A DNA stretch of 64,000 nt from Oncomelania hupensis (GCA_036898135.1 CM072511.1:161999314-162063313), one strand, 5' to 3'. Positions 21,188 to 30,735 are shown, counted from the stretch's first letter. Notes: a model not told the origin generated them from the sequence alone. Made by a program: numbers and translations.

Positions 21188-21815
21188 TGTTACACTCTGT
21201 TCGATGTTGGTGTTTTCTATCAGTATCTGATTCAGCCCCAATGCTGAATTCCTGATAGGGTGTAACTCAGATTCGTTTATTCACGCAACCCGCTCAAGCA
21301 GCATACAAGTCACAAAGTCGACGTATGAAGTTTTCCACTTTTATTCAGCACACATCAACAACTGCATACAATCGCTCAATCGTCTTTCCACTCTCAAATT
21401 TATTTTCCAAATCACTATCAACAACAACACTATCCTATTTTTTGAAACAGCGCGGCACTTAAATAGTCTCTTGATACTCCCGAATAACCTGGATCAATCT
21501 CGTTTGACGCAATTTAACCAATCGCTTCTAATTTCGTCATTACTGTCTTACGTCATACATATTTTCTTCTCCTTCCGGAACGTCTTCTTGCTTCGACATG
21601 TATCGGGAAATTTCTATCGAGAGTAAACACGCAGATGCAGAAAATTCTACAATATCGACTAACGAAAATTATCAACGTTATACAAAGCCTCCTAACAACA
21701 CTGCAAACTCAAATCAAAGGTAAATAAACTCCATCATTGAATACTTTGCAAAACGAAACGATTAGATCTATCGTGCGCGCTTCCGACGTACTACCATTCG
21801 CGTTTCAACGTAACA
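21188..21815 (-). repeat. 3' LTR, Gmr1-like copy 1
   Basis: 628 bp, TGTTAC...GTAACA ends. Same promoter and poly(A) motifs as the 5' LTR. Lacks 3 bp and 2 bp relative to it. Confidence 0.95.
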
Positions 21816-21828
21816 TAACCCCCCACTC
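21816..21828 (-). other. Polypurine tract, copy 1
   Basis: On the minus strand GAGTGGGGGGTTA stands directly before the TGTTAC of the 3' LTR, the expected place for plus-strand priming. The same tract abuts the 3' LTRs of copies 2 (39856) and 3 (59115). Confidence 0.75.
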
Positions 21829-22013
21829 AAGAAGAAATTTACCCAATTTCTTTCAACAACGTTGAAACGTAATGCACAAACAAAGTTCAGAATTAAAACT
21901 TATTTCAGTCTGTCTGAACACTATCAATGTTCTCAGCTCCTTCACACAGAGTCACTGTTTCTCATCTTCAAATCTGTCTGGATATTGTCAATGTTCACAG
22001 TTTATCTACACAG

Positions 22014-25000
22014 TCAATGTTCTTTCATCCGCAAGGAAACGACGCCCTCGTCAGTTGCGGTCGTCATCGGCCCAGGGTCAAAGACGATGATCACGTGGGC
22101 TTCCCTGGAATCAGTGCGTCCTCCGTTGTCTTTTTCTTCCGTCGGATATCCGACGCAGTCGACGTTGTCAGCTCCCAGAATGCATTCGCTGGGTCTCACG
22201 GTCAGGTTGGCTTCTGCGAGACGGTGGAACAGCTCCCTCACGGTCTGCAGATGCTCCTTCCAGGTCTGGGTGTGGACTTCATGTTCGACCAAAGTCGTAG
22301 AGCCTGGGACATCATTGAAGTTATGGGGAATCTCGCCCATAAGGTCCTTGAGCTCCAACTTTTGACCTTCCGTCAAGCTCGGTCCTAGCTTAACATCATT
22401 GATGCCTTCTTTGCTGTGGAAATCTCCCAGTTCCAACAGTTCCTCGCTGTCAACGCTGTTATCGATCTCAGCTGCTGTGGCTGCGTGCACAGTCTCTGAT
22501 GGCCTTTCCACGTACAGCTTAAGGAGGTTGGCGTGGTATATCTTGGAATGCGGGCCGACCTTCACCTTATAGTCGTTGATCCCCACCACGGTCTCCACTT
22601 CGTACGGGCCTTTCCACTGCATCAGCAACTTATTGTGATCAGTAGGTAGCAGCACCAGCACTTTGTTGCCAGGTTTAAACTTCCTGTTCACAGCCCTACG
22701 GTCATAGTAGTGCTTTCCACAGTCCTGGGACTTCTTCAGGTTTTCTCTGGCTATCTCGAGAGTCTGCTCCAGCTTCTCCCGTAGCTCAAACACGTACTGG
22801 TAGCTGTTCTTCACCTCTGGGGTCTCTACTTCTTTCGTCCACAGTTCTTTTAGGATATGCATCGGCCCTCGGATGGTTCTTCCGTACAACAGCTCGAACG
22901 GAGAAAAGCCGGTGGACTCCTGCGGCACTTCTCTGTAGGCGAAAAGTAAGGCGTTGATATAGCGATGCCATTGTCTGGGCTGCTCGCTGCACAGTTTCTT
23001 CAGGGTGGACTTCAGCGTAGCATTGAACTTTTCGACAAGCCCGTTGCACATTGGATGGTATGGTGTCGTAGTCAAATGCCGGATGCTCAGCAGTCTGTTG
23101 ACCTCCTTCATGCAGTCAGAGACGAACTGCGTCCCGAGGTCTGTCAGAATTTCTTCATGCACTCCAAGTCTGCTGAACATGTCCACCAGCGCCTCTGCCA
23201 CAGTTTCAGTGTCAATCTTCTTCAGAGGCACTGCTTCTGGGTACCGAGTCGCATAGTCCACTAAAGTCAGTACCCACCGATGACCTTTTTCACTCGGAGG
23301 TCTTATTTCGCCGATTAAGTCTAAGGCCACCCTCTTGAAAGGTCGGTCGATCAGAGGCATCCTCTGCATAGGCACTTTCGGGACCCTTCCTCGAGGTATG
23401 GTCTTCTGGCAAATGTCACATGATCGGCAGAAACGGCTGACGTCCGCATGAAGTCCTGGCCAGTAGAACGCCGCCTGGATTCTGTCTGACGTCTTCTTGA
23501 TACCCAGGTGACCTCCCATGATTGAGTCATGTGCTACTTCCATCACCTGGCGCCTTAGGGGTAACGGTACCAATACTTGACGTAGTGGTTTCCCTCCGTT
23601 GACCCTCGGGTGCTGGAAGATTCGATACAAGATCTTGGCCTTCACCTCAAAATAGACCGTGCCACTGCCCTTGGTCACGTGGTCTTGGCGGTTCCTATAC
23701 TTGTTTAAAGTGCTATCAGCTTCCTGGAGCTGGATCAGCTTATCTCTGTCCACGATGGCAGCTTTAGAGTTGTCGGCGACCTTCAGTGGCGTATACGTCT
23801 TGTCTCTCTTGGCCTGGGCCCTGGTAGTAACGGCACCGACGATCTCTGGTCGGCAGGGCTGAGCCGGAGTAACCACATTGTCCCGTAGCAGCTCTGTAAG
23901 GTCTCCATCGGGAAATGGCAATGGATCCTCCTCCACAACTTCGACGTGTTGAGTTGAGGCAGGACTCCACTCTGGATCGGGGTCGTCGGGTCGCCTCGCG
24001 CCGTCGATATTCCCGATCATCAAATCGTACAGCGGCTTCTTCAGGCAAACCGCTTCGACTTCGCCTATGTAGAAAGGGGTGTTGACATGAATCTTCGCAA
24101 CTGGCGCTCTCACACATTTGCTGTCGGCCATGAGTGTCCATTTTGACTCGCCAGTGAAATGTTCTTTAGCGATTAGGTCTTCTCTGACGATGACCCCACT
24201 GCAGCCAGAGTCTCTTAGAACAGTCACTTCATGATTTCCGACGCGTCCCTTGGAAACAGGCATGTTCTGGACGGTCACAGCTGCGCTGGCGACGACAGGG
24301 ATGGATTTTCCGTTGGCAAGGAGAAGCTGGCCGTCAGTTATGCACTCTTGCACGTCCGCATGAGTAGCTGTGCGCTCGGTCTCACTCGGAAGAATGACGC
24401 TCCCGCCGCACACTTGATGGTCAGATCTACTGGTTTGCCTTTGATTGGAGAACCGCCTCTGCCGGTTGCCCGCCGCTGAATTGTCCGTACTGCTCCGCTG
24501 TCCGCTACTTTTGTTTTGAGGACAGTTAGCCGCTCTGTGGTCTGTAGCGTTGCAGGTGAAACAGCCTCTTGAATGCCCTTCCCTGGGAGGAGGCGTGGAG
24601 TCCGTGTGTCTCTGGCTCGTCTGACTCCCCTGGATCTGGTTCACATGGTTTGCCGTCTTCTGAAAGTGTTTCGTCGCGCTGGGTGGCCCCAACGTTTTCT
24701 CATGAGCGATGAGATATCTTTCAGCAGCCTCAGTCACATCTTTAAGCGTCTGCAGCTTTTGTATTTCCAAGTGGATCGCGAGGTCCTTAGGGCAGGCGTT
24801 GAGTAATTGTTCCCTCACGATCAGCTCATGGAGACTCTCGTAAGTCTTCCCTTTGCCTGATAACTCCACCCACTTGTGTAGATATGATGACAGGCGCTCC
24901 ACAAATTGCTTTGGCGTCTCGTCTGACTTAGGCCGGCATTCACGGAAGCGTTTACGGTAGCCCTTCTCTGTAAAGTTGTAGCACTGCAATAGGGCCTCTT

Positions 25001-25475
25001 TCAAGACGTCGTAGTCTTTAGCGTCATCGTCCGACAATCTGGTGTAGACGTCGAGAGCTTGCCCCGTCAGAAGTGCACTTAGTCGAATCGCCCAGTCTTG
25101 AGGTTGCCAGTTAGAGCTTTTGGCAAACCTTTCGAATCTCGCCAAATAACTGTCGATCTGGTCCTTCCCGTCGACAAACGCTGGCAATTTTGGAGCTTTG
25201 TTGTCACTGATAACTTGTGGCGCATGCTGCTGTTGCTGGATGCGCGCCAACTCTAGTTGGTGCTGACGCTCAGCTTCTCTTTCTTCACGCTTCCGCTCAT
25301 CTTCTCTTTCTTCACGCCGTCGCTGCTCTTCTCTTTCTTCACGCCGCTCTTCTCTTTCTTCACGGCGACGTTCTTCTAATTCTCGTTCTTGTATTCTCTC
25401 CTGGGATTTGACGTACTCCGTCAGCTGTTTGCCTTTTAGATTCAGCTCAACTCCTTTCTGCCAGAAGTCAGCCAT
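22014..25475 (-). CDS. Gag-protease-integrase polyprotein with RT edges only (Gmr1-like copy 1)
   Basis: Intact 1153-residue ORF from ATG (MADFWQKGVE). Order: charged coiled coil of E/R repeats (about 25-80); capsid region (95-265) with a SCAN-like part near 172-257 (YRKRFRECRPKSDETPKQF...REQLLNACP); one CCHC knuckle (C305-x2-C-x4-H-x4-C318); protease D-S-G at 422-424; integrase with HHCC finger (H649, H656, C686, C689) and DDE triad D719, D779, E815 (D-x35-E); a GPY-type module near 954-957; then an RT N-terminal edge (1033-1067) joined directly to an RT segment past the catalytic loop (1069-1109). No Y-x-D-D and no RNase H. Integrase before RT is the Gmr1-type order, unlike ordinary Ty3/Gypsy. 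PR and IN look intact; reverse transcription would need a partner. The last 45 residues are unassigned. Confidence 0.9.
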   Translation of the reverse strand: MADFWQKGVELNLKGKQLTEYVKSQERIQERELEERRREEREERREEREEQRRREEREDERKREEREAERQHQLELARIQQQQHAPQVISDNKAPKLPAFVDGKDQIDSYLARFERFAKSSNWQPQDWAIRLSALLTGQALDVYTRLSDDDAKDYDVLKEALLQCYNFTEKGYRKRFRECRPKSDETPKQFVERLSSYLHKWVELSGKGKTYESLHELIVREQLLNACPKDLAIHLEIQKLQTLKDVTEAAERYLIAHEKTLGPPSATKHFQKTANHVNQIQGSQTSQRHTDSTPPPREGHSRGCFTCNATDHRAANCPQNKSSGQRSSTDNSAAGNRQRRFSNQRQTSRSDHQVCGGSVILPSETERTATHADVQECITDGQLLLANGKSIPVVASAAVTVQNMPVSKGRVGNHEVTVLRDSGCSGVIVREDLIAKEHFTGESKWTLMADSKCVRAPVAKIHVNTPFYIGEVEAVCLKKPLYDLMIGNIDGARRPDDPDPEWSPASTQHVEVVEEDPLPFPDGDLTELLRDNVVTPAQPCRPEIVGAVTTRAQAKRDKTYTPLKVADNSKAAIVDRDKLIQLQEADSTLNKYRNRQDHVTKGSGTVYFEVKAKILYRIFQHPRVNGGKPLRQVLVPLPLRRQVMEVAHDSIMGGHLGIKKTSDRIQAAFYWPGLHADVSRFCRSCDICQKTIPRGRVPKVPMQRMPLIDRPFKRVALDLIGEIRPPSEKGHRWVLTLVDYATRYPEAVPLKKIDTETVAEALVDMFSRLGVHEEILTDLGTQFVSDCMKEVNRLLSIRHLTTTPYHPMCNGLVEKFNATLKSTLKKLCSEQPRQWHRYINALLFAYREVPQESTGFSPFELLYGRTIRGPMHILKELWTKEVETPEVKNSYQYVFELREKLEQTLEIARENLKKSQDCGKHYYDRRAVNRKFKPGNKVLVLLPTDHNKLLMQWKGPYEVETVVGINDYKVKVGPHSKIYHANLLKLYVERPSETVHAATAAEIDNSVDSEELLELGDFHSKEGINDVKLGPSLTEGQKLELKDLMGEIPHNFNDVPGSTTLVEHEVHTQTWKEHLQTVRELFHRLAEANLTVRPSECILGADNVDCVGYPTEEKDNGGRTDSREAHVIIVFDPGPMTTATDEGVVSLRMKEH

Positions 25476-25483
25476 CTTGATGC

Positions 25484-25527
25484 TTCTGGAAAGTTCTTTT
25501 CCTGGAAAGTTCTTTTCTGGAAAGTTC
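25484..25527. promoter_or_regulatory. Heat-shock element pair in leader, copy 1
   Basis: TTCTGGAAAGTTC at 25484-25496 and 25515-25527 are perfect TTCnnGAAnnTTC sites, the three-box target of trimeric heat-shock factor. A third, spacing-imperfect unit lies between. They sit just upstream of the gag ATG. Copies 2 and 3 have three and six perfect sites. Confidence 0.65.
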
Positions 25528-25970
25528 TTGACTGTGCTGTACCTTTCTAGACTGTTCTAGAACAGCACGCTTTCTGCAGTAGCGCTGATGCTTGTCACTA
25601 GTCGCCTTCGCTGACGCAGGCCCCGCTGTCCTCGTCGTATGCGACGCTGCACCACGCTGGTGTTGATGTATACGCTCCTGTGCTGAAGTAGACTCGACGT
25701 CCGCTCGTCGCTCTCTCTAATATTGGCGATGTAGCTCCGAGACTGTCCCTCGACGTAGTCTTACGGCAGCCACGTAGTCCCGATTTGTTGTTCGCTCACG
25801 AAGCAACTCTTCAGCGACTACACGCCCTTGCAGTCAACCCGAATCTGTCGGATGTAGTCCCAGTATGTTGGCCCCTCTCGACGCAACTCGTTGGCGGCTA
25901 CCCTCGATGACTGCCTCTCGTAACGTTGACTCGCTTGTTGTCGCAGTTGAACCCTTGGCTATGGCGTGAA

Positions 25971-25988
25971 TCGCGGCTTGACCCCCCA
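25971..25988 (-). other. Putative primer-binding site, copy 1
   Basis: Two bases inside the 5' LTR the minus strand reads TGGGGGGTCAAGCCGCGA, starting with the TGG complementary to tRNA CCA. Copies 2 and 3 have TGGGGGTCAAGCCGCGA. Donor tRNA not assigned. Confidence 0.55.
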
Positions 25989-25990
25989 AA

Positions 25991-26623
25991 TGTTACACTC
26001 TGTTCGATGTTGGTGTTTTCTATCAGTATCTGATTCAGCCCCAATGCTGAATTCCTGATAGGGTGTAACTCAGATTCGTTTATTCACGCAACCCGCTCAA
26101 GCAGCATACAAGTCACAAAGTCGACGTATGAAGTTTTCCACTTTTATTCAGCACACATCAACAACTGCATACAATCGCTCAATCGTCTTTCCACTCTCAA
26201 ATTTATTTTCCAAATCACTATCAACAACAACACTATCCTATTTTTTGAAACAGCGCGGCACTTAAATAGTCTCTTGATACTCCCGAATAACCTGGATCAA
26301 TCTCGTTTGACGCAATTTAACCAATCGCTTCTAACTTCGTCATTACTGTCTTACGTCATACATATTTTCTTCTCCTTCCGGAACGTCTTCTTGCTTCGAC
26401 ATGTATCGGGAAATTTCTATCGAGAGTAAACACGCAGATCCAGAAAATTCTACAACAATATCGACTAACGAAAATTATCAACGTTATACAAAGCCTCTCC
26501 TAACAACACTGCAAACTCAAATCAAAGGTAAATAAACTCCATCATTGAATACTTTGCAAAACGAAACGATTAGATCTATCGTGCGCGCTTCCGACGTACT
26601 ACCATTCGCGTTTCAACGTAACA
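25991..26623 (-). repeat. 5' LTR, Gmr1-like copy 1, with promoter motifs
   Basis: 633 bp. On the coding (minus) strand: CRE-like ATGACGTAA (about 26351-26359), ATTGG (reverse CCAAT box, 26321-26325), TATA-like TATTTAA (about 26262-26268), then AATAAA (26152-26157). Order and spacing fit U3 promoter followed by R. The motifs are shared with the other LTRs in the window. Confidence 0.85.
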
Positions 26624-26628
26624 TCCAG

Positions 26629-26864
26629 ATATACATGTAACGTATATTGATCCAATTCTGGGTACCAATTTTGGTCGCCACACCAATGAACATCAAGACG
26701 ATGTTACTTGTTGAGATCTCAAAAAAACATCTAAAGTCTAACTGCTGATACCATTATGGATTTTTGAACTGTATGAGAACATCTAATCAGATTCATACAT
26801 AACACCAACCAACTACACGTGCAAACCGAAAACTAATAACGTTATTTGCAACAGAAGAGTGATT
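26629..26864 (+). other. Intron sequence, nothing recognised
   Basis: About 240 bp without ORF or repeat, between Gmr1-like copy 1 and an RTE fragment. Confidence 0.4.
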
Positions 26865-27115
26865 ATCCTATCCTATCCTATCCTATCCCATAACTCGGAG
26901 GTCGTAGGGGCACCACAGATGATCGTTTAACCAGCGTACTCCATCTTTCCTTGTCCTCAGCAACCCTGGTTGTTCCGCTCGTTGTCAAACCAGTCCATTC
27001 TCGAATGTTGTCCTTCCACCTCTTTTTCGGTCTCCCTCTTCTTCTACCTCCTTGCTTTGTGCCTTGCAGGATGGTCTTTGCAAGACCTGATGATCTGGTG
27101 ACGTGGTCATACTAT
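26865..27115 (-). mobile_element. RTE-type LINE, 5'-truncated 3' end
   Basis: The minus strand matches the 3' end of the RTE copy at 37052: the same tail of TAGGA repeats and the same C-terminal coding segment (SSVV and trailing sequence). Only about 250 bp is left, as usual for 5'-truncated LINE insertions. Confidence 0.8.
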
Positions 27116-27472
27116 CGATTGATTAGCTATAAAGTAATTAATCCACATCATAGGCACCCGAAATGAGAAATTAGTACAGGTTCACGACACTCTGGTTGTT
27201 ATTGCATATTAATTAATATAGCCTTGTCAGGCATGAAGTAGGTTTATTTTAACTATTATCAAGAAACTCCAACACATCGTTGTTGTGATAATGGTATAAT
27301 AATAATAATTGATTATGTTAATACAAAAAATACTAAATATTAGTTAGTCATTGTTTATAGGGGCCAGCGGACTGCAAAGAGCCGAATCAGGACCACTTTG
27401 ATGATAATGATGATGATGATAATGAACACTTTATAGTTAGTATTTTTTGTAAATCTTGGTTTTCTTTTTCAG
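27116..27472 (+). other. End of the long intron
   Basis: AT-rich, with a fragment (27362-27398) resembling the common 3' end of the I-type LINE, and TGATGATAATGA runs. Ends with a strong acceptor, ggttttctttttcag. Confidence 0.45.
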
Positions 27473-28810
27473 ATTCCAAATGCATGTGCTACACAACTGC
27501 TTACTGTCAACTCAACACCACAGTCATTATTGGTCAAGTTCTCTTCTGCCTCAGTCACTCCCCACAGTGAAGTCAGTCTCAAAGATCGTGAGTATAGAAG
27601 AGAGACAAAGCAGCAACAGGAGACCAGAGAGCAAAAGAATCATGTGTGTGATGTTTGTAATAAAGCTTTCACTTGGGCTAGTTATTTGAAGAAACATAAG
27701 CTTATACATACCAGAGAGAAGAATCATGTGTGTGATGTTTGTAATAAAGCTTTCACTCATGCTAGCAATTTGCAGGTACATAAGCTTATACATACAGGAG
27801 AGAAGAATCATGTGTGTGATGTTTGTAATAAAGCTTTTACTCGGGCTGACCATTTGAAGGTACATAAGCTTATACATACCAGAGAGAAGAATCATGTGTG
27901 TGATGTTTGTAATAAAGCGTTCACTGAGGCTGACAATTTGAATAAACATAAGCTTATACATACAGGAGAGAAGAATCATGTGTGTGATGTTTGTAATAAA
28001 GCTTTCACTGAGGCTGGCAGTTTGAAGAAACATAAGCTTATACATACAGGAGAGAAGAATCATGTGTGTGATGTTTGTAATAAAGCTTTTACTCGGGCTG
28101 ACCATTTGAAGGTACATAAGCTTATACATACCAGAGAGAATAATCATGTGTGTGATGTTTGTAATAAAGCATTCACTGAGGCTGACAATTTGAATATACA
28201 TAAGCTTATACATACAGGAGATAAGAATCATGTGTGTGATGTATGTAATAAAGCTTTTACTCAGGCTGACCATTTGAAGGTACATAAGCTTATACATACC
28301 AGAGAGAATAATCATGTGTGTGATGTTTGTAATAAAGCTTTCACTCAGGCTGGCAGTTTGAAGTTACATAAGCTTTTACATACAGGAGAGAAGAATCATG
28401 TGTGCGATGTTTGTAATAAAGCTTTCACTGAGGCTGGCAGTTTGAAGAAACATAAGCTTATACATACAGGAGAGAAGAATCATGTGTGTGATGTTTGTAA
28501 TAAAGCTTTCACTTTGGCTAACCATTTGAAGGTACATAAGCTTATACATACAGGAGAGAAGAATCATGTGTGTGATGTTTGTAATAAAGCTTTCACTTTG
28601 GCTAACTATTTGAAGGTACATAAGCTTATACATACAGGAGAGAAGAATCATGTGTGTGATGTTTGTAATAAAGCTTTCACTTTGACTAACCATTTGAAGG
28701 TACATAAGCTTATACATACAGGAGAGAAGAATCATGTGTGTGATGTTTGTAATAAAGCTTTCACTCAGGCTGGCAGTTTGAAGGTACATAAGCTTATACA
28801 TACAGGTTAG
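27473..28810 (+). CDS. Last exon: 14-finger C2H2 zinc-finger protein
   Basis: Begins at a codon boundary after acceptor tttctttttcag, in phase with the exon ending at 9817. About 55 residues of Ser/Thr- then Gln/Glu/Arg-rich linker lead to 14 tandem fingers of 28 residues (NHVCDVCNKAFT....L..HK), C-x2-C-x12-H-x3-H, joined by H-T-G-E-K or H-T-R-E-K/N linkers. Likely a nuclear sequence-specific DNA-binding protein; with the SUMO motifs upstream a repressor role is plausible. Framework DNA is almost identical between fingers, while changes cluster at helix positions -1, 2, 3 and 6 (for example W-S-Y-K, R-D-H-V, E-G-S-K, L-N-H-V, Q-G-S-V). The stop is TAG at 28808-28810, where other units have GAG of the linker. 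An internal start is not needed if the upstream exons are used. Confidence 0.88.
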   Translation: MPNACATQLLTVNSTPQSLLVKFSSASVTPHSEVSLKDREYRRETKQQQETREQKNHVCDVCNKAFTWASYLKKHKLIHTREKNHVCDVCNKAFTHASNLQVHKLIHTGEKNHVCDVCNKAFTRADHLKVHKLIHTREKNHVCDVCNKAFTEADNLNKHKLIHTGEKNHVCDVCNKAFTEAGSLKKHKLIHTGEKNHVCDVCNKAFTRADHLKVHKLIHTRENNHVCDVCNKAFTEADNLNIHKLIHTGDKNHVCDVCNKAFTQADHLKVHKLIHTRENNHVCDVCNKAFTQAGSLKLHKLLHTGEKNHVCDVCNKAFTEAGSLKKHKLIHTGEKNHVCDVCNKAFTLANHLKVHKLIHTGEKNHVCDVCNKAFTLANYLKVHKLIHTGEKNHVCDVCNKAFTLTNHLKVHKLIHTGEKNHVCDVCNKAFTQAGSLKVHKLIHTG

Positions 28811-28998
28811 AAGAATAATGTATGTAACGTTTGTTATAATGATATCACTTTGGCTGGCAATTTGAATGTACATAGGTTTATACATGCATGAGAGAAAAGT
28901 TATTTGTGTGAGGTTTGTAATAAAGCTTTTATTTCGGTTAGCAATTTGAAGAAGCACAAGTTGACACATTCTGGACACAAAAATTCATGTGTTTGACA
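28811..28998 (+). pseudogene. Two decayed C2H2 fingers after the stop
   Basis: The same frame continues as NNVCNVCYNDITLAGNLNVH, a stop in the next linker (TGA), then SYLCEVCNKAFISVSNLKKH and a second stop after N-S-C-V. The first of these fingers has lost framework residues (C-Y-N-D-I for C-N-K-A-F). The array was once at least 16 fingers and was cut short by a GAG to TAG change. Confidence 0.75.
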
Positions 28999-29044
28999 TT
29001 TGTAAGAAAATCTTTTCTTTCAGCTTGCCAGTTGAAGAGACATA

Positions 29045-29190
29045 CACTTAAATGTTGTTTTTGTGTACAAGCGGTGTAATACAGCACTTTGTCGTTGTGT
29101 ACAGGCTGTTTAATGCAGCACTGTGTAGTTGTGTACAGGCTGTGTAATGCAGCCCTTTGTTGTTGCGTACAGGCTATGTAATTGTATGCT
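29045..29190 (+). repeat. About 37-bp tandem repeat, 3-4 units, 3' of the zinc-finger gene
   Basis: Units resemble gtgtacaggctgtgtaatgc followed by agcactttgttgtt. Possibly in the 3' UTR. No poly(A) site assigned. Confidence 0.75.
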
Positions 29191-29354
29191 TCTAACAGCT
29201 AAAACAATACTATGTAAACAAGGCTTAAAGATGTTTATAAAAATTTAAAATTGAACACTGTGCTGTTGTTTTGTTTAAATTAAAATGTTACAGGTGAGAC
29301 TTTGCTTGGTCGATTGTTTGTGGTTGGTGTTTCACTGGCACTGTCACCTGCCCA

Positions 29355-29820
29355 GCAAATAATAATAATAATAATAATTAACATTTATATAGCGCCCTTT
29401 CTAATGAAAGCTCAGAGCGCTTTACATTCACATAAGACACTTCTTCTAAGAACTAAAATGATTAAACAATAACAATATAAAAACATGGTAAACAAAACAT
29501 ACAGAATGTAATTACATAATATAAACACGCACGCACACACACACTCACACACACACCCACACCCACACCCACACCCACGCCAAGTTCAACACGAATTTAA
29601 ATTGTGATGTCAGCAAAGGAACGTTTGAACAGATGGGTCTTGAGGCCAGAACGAAAGGCAGCAGATGTTTGGGAAGAATGGAGAGACATGGGGAGTTCCA
29701 GACGGTGGGAGCAGAAATTGAAAATGAGCGTTTGCCAAAGGACTTGTTCACTCGTGGAATGGAGAGATTTTGGGCAGAAGAAGATCGAAGGGTTCTAGAG
29801 GGTATGTAGGGGTTACACAC
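29355..29820 (-). mobile_element. L2/CR1-like LINE 3' end, with (ATT)n tail and CA-rich repeat
   Basis: The minus strand encodes YIPSRTLRSSSAQNLSIPRV and GKRSFSISAPTVWN, the C-terminal LINE signature, then a 3' UTR ending in gcgctatataaatgttaatt and an (ATT)n tail near 29360. A (CA)/(CACCCA) microsatellite lies at 29528-29582. 5' truncated. Confidence 0.7.
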
Positions 29821-30118
29821 TAACTTTCATCCAACCATCAAATATAAACTCACAAAATGGAAGTGAGAGTTTGTGTCTGTTTTATTCAATCTTTGCTGTC
29901 TGTCGTCCGACTGACTCTCCTCTTGTGCTGATGTTCAGTCTGACATTCAGTACCCAACCACCCAATGACTCCCACACATAGTTTGCATGTGCTGTCGCTC
30001 GATTCCACTTTCTCACACAGCTGTATAAACAGTCATGCATTCAGCAAACAAGCAACCAAAGCCTCAAATACAATATTGAACATTAACATACATGTAAAAC
30101 GCATCAAGAACGACTCAA

Positions 30119-30735
30119 GTCCTATCCTATCCCATAACTCGAAGGACGTTGGGATACCACAGATGATCGTTTAACCAGCACACTCCATCTTTCTCTGTTC
30201 TCAGCAACCCTCATGACTTCATTCAGTGTCAAACCAGCCCATTCTCGGATGTTGTCCTCCCACCTCTTTTTTTTGTCTCCCTCTTCTGCCTCCTTGCACC
30301 TTGCTTTGCAGGATGGTTTTTGCAAGACCTGATGATTTGGTGACGTGGCCATACCATCGGAGTTTCCTTTCTTCACTGTGAGCATGTCATCATGCTGTCC
30401 AATGGCTTGCGTGATGGTCTGTCGGACTTCGTTGTTGGTGATGTGCTGGGTATAGGAAATGCCCAGAAGTCTTCTGTAGCACCTCATCTCCATGCTTTGT
30501 ATTCTTCGTGGTAGATCTGCTGTGAGAGTCCATGTTTCGCAAGGGTATAGGAAGATGGAGATGACAATTAAGGGAGCGCAGCAGCCTTACCTTGGAATGC
30601 AGACTGATGGTCCTGTCTTTCCAAATGGGCTTCAACCCTATCAGAGCAGCAGTTGTTTGTTCGATCCTGAAGAGGACTTCCTGTCGGGACCCATTGGTTG
30701 ATACAATGGCTCCTAAATATTTGAAGCTATGCAAG
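30119..30735 (-). mobile_element. RTE-type LINE 3' fragment
   Basis: The minus strand is homologous to 37052-37690: SFKYLGAIVSTNGSRQEVL, IEQTTAALIGLKPIWKDRT, RMEMRCYRRLLGISYTQHI-like text and WYGH-type C-terminus. Frames are broken by several indels. Ends in the ATAGG-type tail. More decayed than the 37052 copy. Confidence 0.85.

Larger units (their letters stand above)
21188..26623 (-). mobile_element. Gmr1-like LTR retrotransposon, copy 1 (complete, RT-deleted)
   Basis: A 5436-bp element between two nearly identical LTRs, with a perfect 5-bp target duplication TCCAG (21183-21187, 26624-26628). Coding strand is minus. Order along the element: 5' LTR (25991-26623), primer site, leader with heat-shock elements, one long Gag-PR-IN ORF with RT remnants, 3' UTR with 70-bp-scale repeats, purine tract, 3' LTR (21188-21815). 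LTRs differ by a few substitutions and two indels of 2-3 bp, so insertion is recent. It lies in the last intron of the zinc-finger gene, opposite strand. RT core and RNase H are absent, as in copies 2 and 3, so it is non-autonomous. Confidence 0.93.

Noticed and set aside
22965..23264. Plus-strand ORFs across the Gmr1-like element
   Set aside because: Shadows of the minus-strand Gag-PR-IN frame; equivalent shadows recur in copies 2 and 3 at the same relative place.
27551..28978. Long minus-strand ORFs opposite the zinc fingers
   Set aside because: They are antisense shadows of the 84-bp finger units; their repeat structure only mirrors the fingers.
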